Below the pieces are notes generated by a model. That model was given only the letters and a program-made list of their open reading frames with translations. It was not told where the DNA came from and did no database searches. This document shows, piece after piece, positions 5,906 to 6,692 of a DNA stretch of 6,692 bases. Position 1 is the stretch's first letter; each line of letters begins with the position of its first letter. The stretch spans positions 1 through 6,692 of the forward strand of contig JAKIUX010000052.1 of the NCBI GenBank assembly GCA_021647345.1, given 5' to 3'. Position numbers and translations under genes: made by a program. This stretch comes from Hydrogenimonas sp. (GTDB taxonomy: Bacteria > Campylobacterota > Campylobacteria > Campylobacterales > Hydrogenimonadaceae).

Positions 5906-6692
5906 TTATGAAGTGAGTTGCTTAAAAGTGATTACTTTACCAAAAATCTTCATATCTCTGTATGGAGAGGAAGGGTTTTTTACAATAGAGGTAAAATCTG
6001 GGTCAAAAAGTATAATATCCGCCTCCTGTCCGATTTCGACGGATCCTTTTCTATCACCCATACCGACACTCTCCGCGGGATTTTTAGAGACCATCTCGAC
6101 CAAAGCTGGAAAATCGATATGTCGATCTTTCACTAAAAAGGTGTAAAGGAGCGGCAGAAAGTTTTCCAACCCTTCAATTCCGTATGAAGCCTCTGAAAAT
6201 ACGGCATCTTTTGCAGTCTCAGAAACGGGAGTATGCAGCGATCCTATTATCGCGTCACCGCTTTTGGCCAAAATTTTAACCAACTCTTCTCTCATAGACT
6301 TCTCACGCAGCGGAGGCCATATCTTTGCGGCAGTATCGTAGTTGTCGCATGCTTCATCACTCAAAATCAGGTGGTGCAAAGAGACCTGAGGATGGAGATA
6401 GCGGTTCTGGCTGCAGATCTTCAAGCTCCGAGGTGTAGATACGCCCAAAATGATTACGTCTACACCGTAAAAATCTGCGAACTCTCCTATCCTCGCAACC
6501 TGCGACGATTCAGCTACCGCAGGAATACCGGCTAGCCCCAACCTGCTTGAAACAGAACCTTCATGCATAACGCCCTCTCCTTGAAGAGCCGGGTCGTTGA
6601 CACGACAAAAGAGCTTTACACCATACATGGAAGCATACTCCATAAGACGGCGAATCAAATTACCGTCTATATGGCTCTCGAACTCGATCCCA
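5906..6692 (-). CDS. pyrC: dihydroorotase-like protein (PyrC'), catalytic residues missing; 5' end outside window
   Basis: C-terminal 261 residues of a class I dihydroorotase homologue; the frame stays open to the right edge, so the start is beyond it and the TTG near 6658 is not real. Family landmarks are NDPALQGEGVMHEGSVSSRLGL, VSTPRSL, VSLHHLILSDE, YDTAAKIWPPLRE, SYGIEGLENFLPL, NPAESVGM and GQEADIILFDP. Active class I enzymes use two metals held by conserved His/Asp and a catalytic Asp in a TDHAPH motif. Here that motif reads GSLHTPV, with Leu (6236-6238) for Asp. The His of the HVST segment is Gly (6443-6445), and the His of the VHCED-type segment is Arg (6602-6604). Only the VSLHHL histidines (6371-6376) remain. 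It is therefore likely a non-catalytic PyrC', which in other bacteria binds aspartate carbamoyltransferase (PyrB). I infer, but cannot see, pyrB upstream. Confidence 0.82.
   Translation of the reverse strand, partial: GIEFESHIDGNLIRRLMEYASMYGVKLFCRVNDPALQGEGVMHEGSVSSRLGLAGIPAVAESSQVARIGEFADFYGVDVIILGVSTPRSLKICSQNRYLHPQVSLHHLILSDEACDNYDTAAKIWPPLREKSMREELVKILAKSGDAIIGSLHTPVSETAKDAVFSEASYGIEGLENFLPLLYTFLVKDRHIDFPALVEMVSKNPAESVGMGDRKGSVEIGQEADIILFDPDFTSIVKNPSSPYRDMKIFGKVITFKQLTS

Noticed and set aside
5899..5907. T-rich run just after the PyrC-like stop as a terminator
   Set aside because: The seven-T run on the minus strand has no stable hairpin directly before it; AAAGT-AATC-ACTTT is AT-rich and lies within the coding end.
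5838..6146. Plus-strand open frame of 102 codons across the end of the PyrC-like gene
   Set aside because: Most of it is antisense to conserved PyrC-like sequence, and no ribosome site precedes it.

Overview
This window looks like ordinary chromosome from a Campylobacterota (Epsilonproteobacteria) member, probably a free-living, vent-type lineage. The assignment rests on protein flavour: a TruA C-terminus, a short divergent YceI-like protein and an NhaC-type antiporter of the kind seen in that group, plus a class I-like dihydroorotase homologue that has lost its catalytic residues. It is an inference made without any database search. I see no tRNA, rRNA, CRISPR array, insertion sequence or prophage gene.

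Layout, left to right. The 3' part of truA (+) enters from the left edge. A gap with a good -10 box leads to a secreted YceI-like protein (+). This gene converges on a small secreted repeat protein (-) across a strong hairpin. An AT-rich gap of about 230 bases follows. Next come an exported L,D-transpeptidase (-) and an NhaC-type Na+/H+ antiporter (+), arranged head to head with their first nine codons overlapping. The antiporter converges on a two-gene leftward operon encoding a radical SAM enzyme and then a Memo-family protein, the RadiSam and Memo parts of the AmmeMemoRadiSam set. That operon has a near-consensus sigma70 promoter laced with direct repeats. After a poorly explained gap comes the 3' part of a PyrC-like pseudoenzyme (-), whose 5' end lies beyond the right edge.

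How the genes relate. The radical SAM and Memo genes are the clearest functional unit: conserved, co-transcribed and of unknown reaction. The AMMECR1 partner is not in the window. The PyrC-like protein is probably a structural partner of aspartate carbamoyltransferase in pyrimidine synthesis rather than an active dihydroorotase. The transpeptidase and antiporter have no obvious biochemical link, but their 5' ends are physically locked together and their transcripts may be complementary, which could couple their expression. The YceI-like and small repeat proteins are envelope proteins of unknown role.
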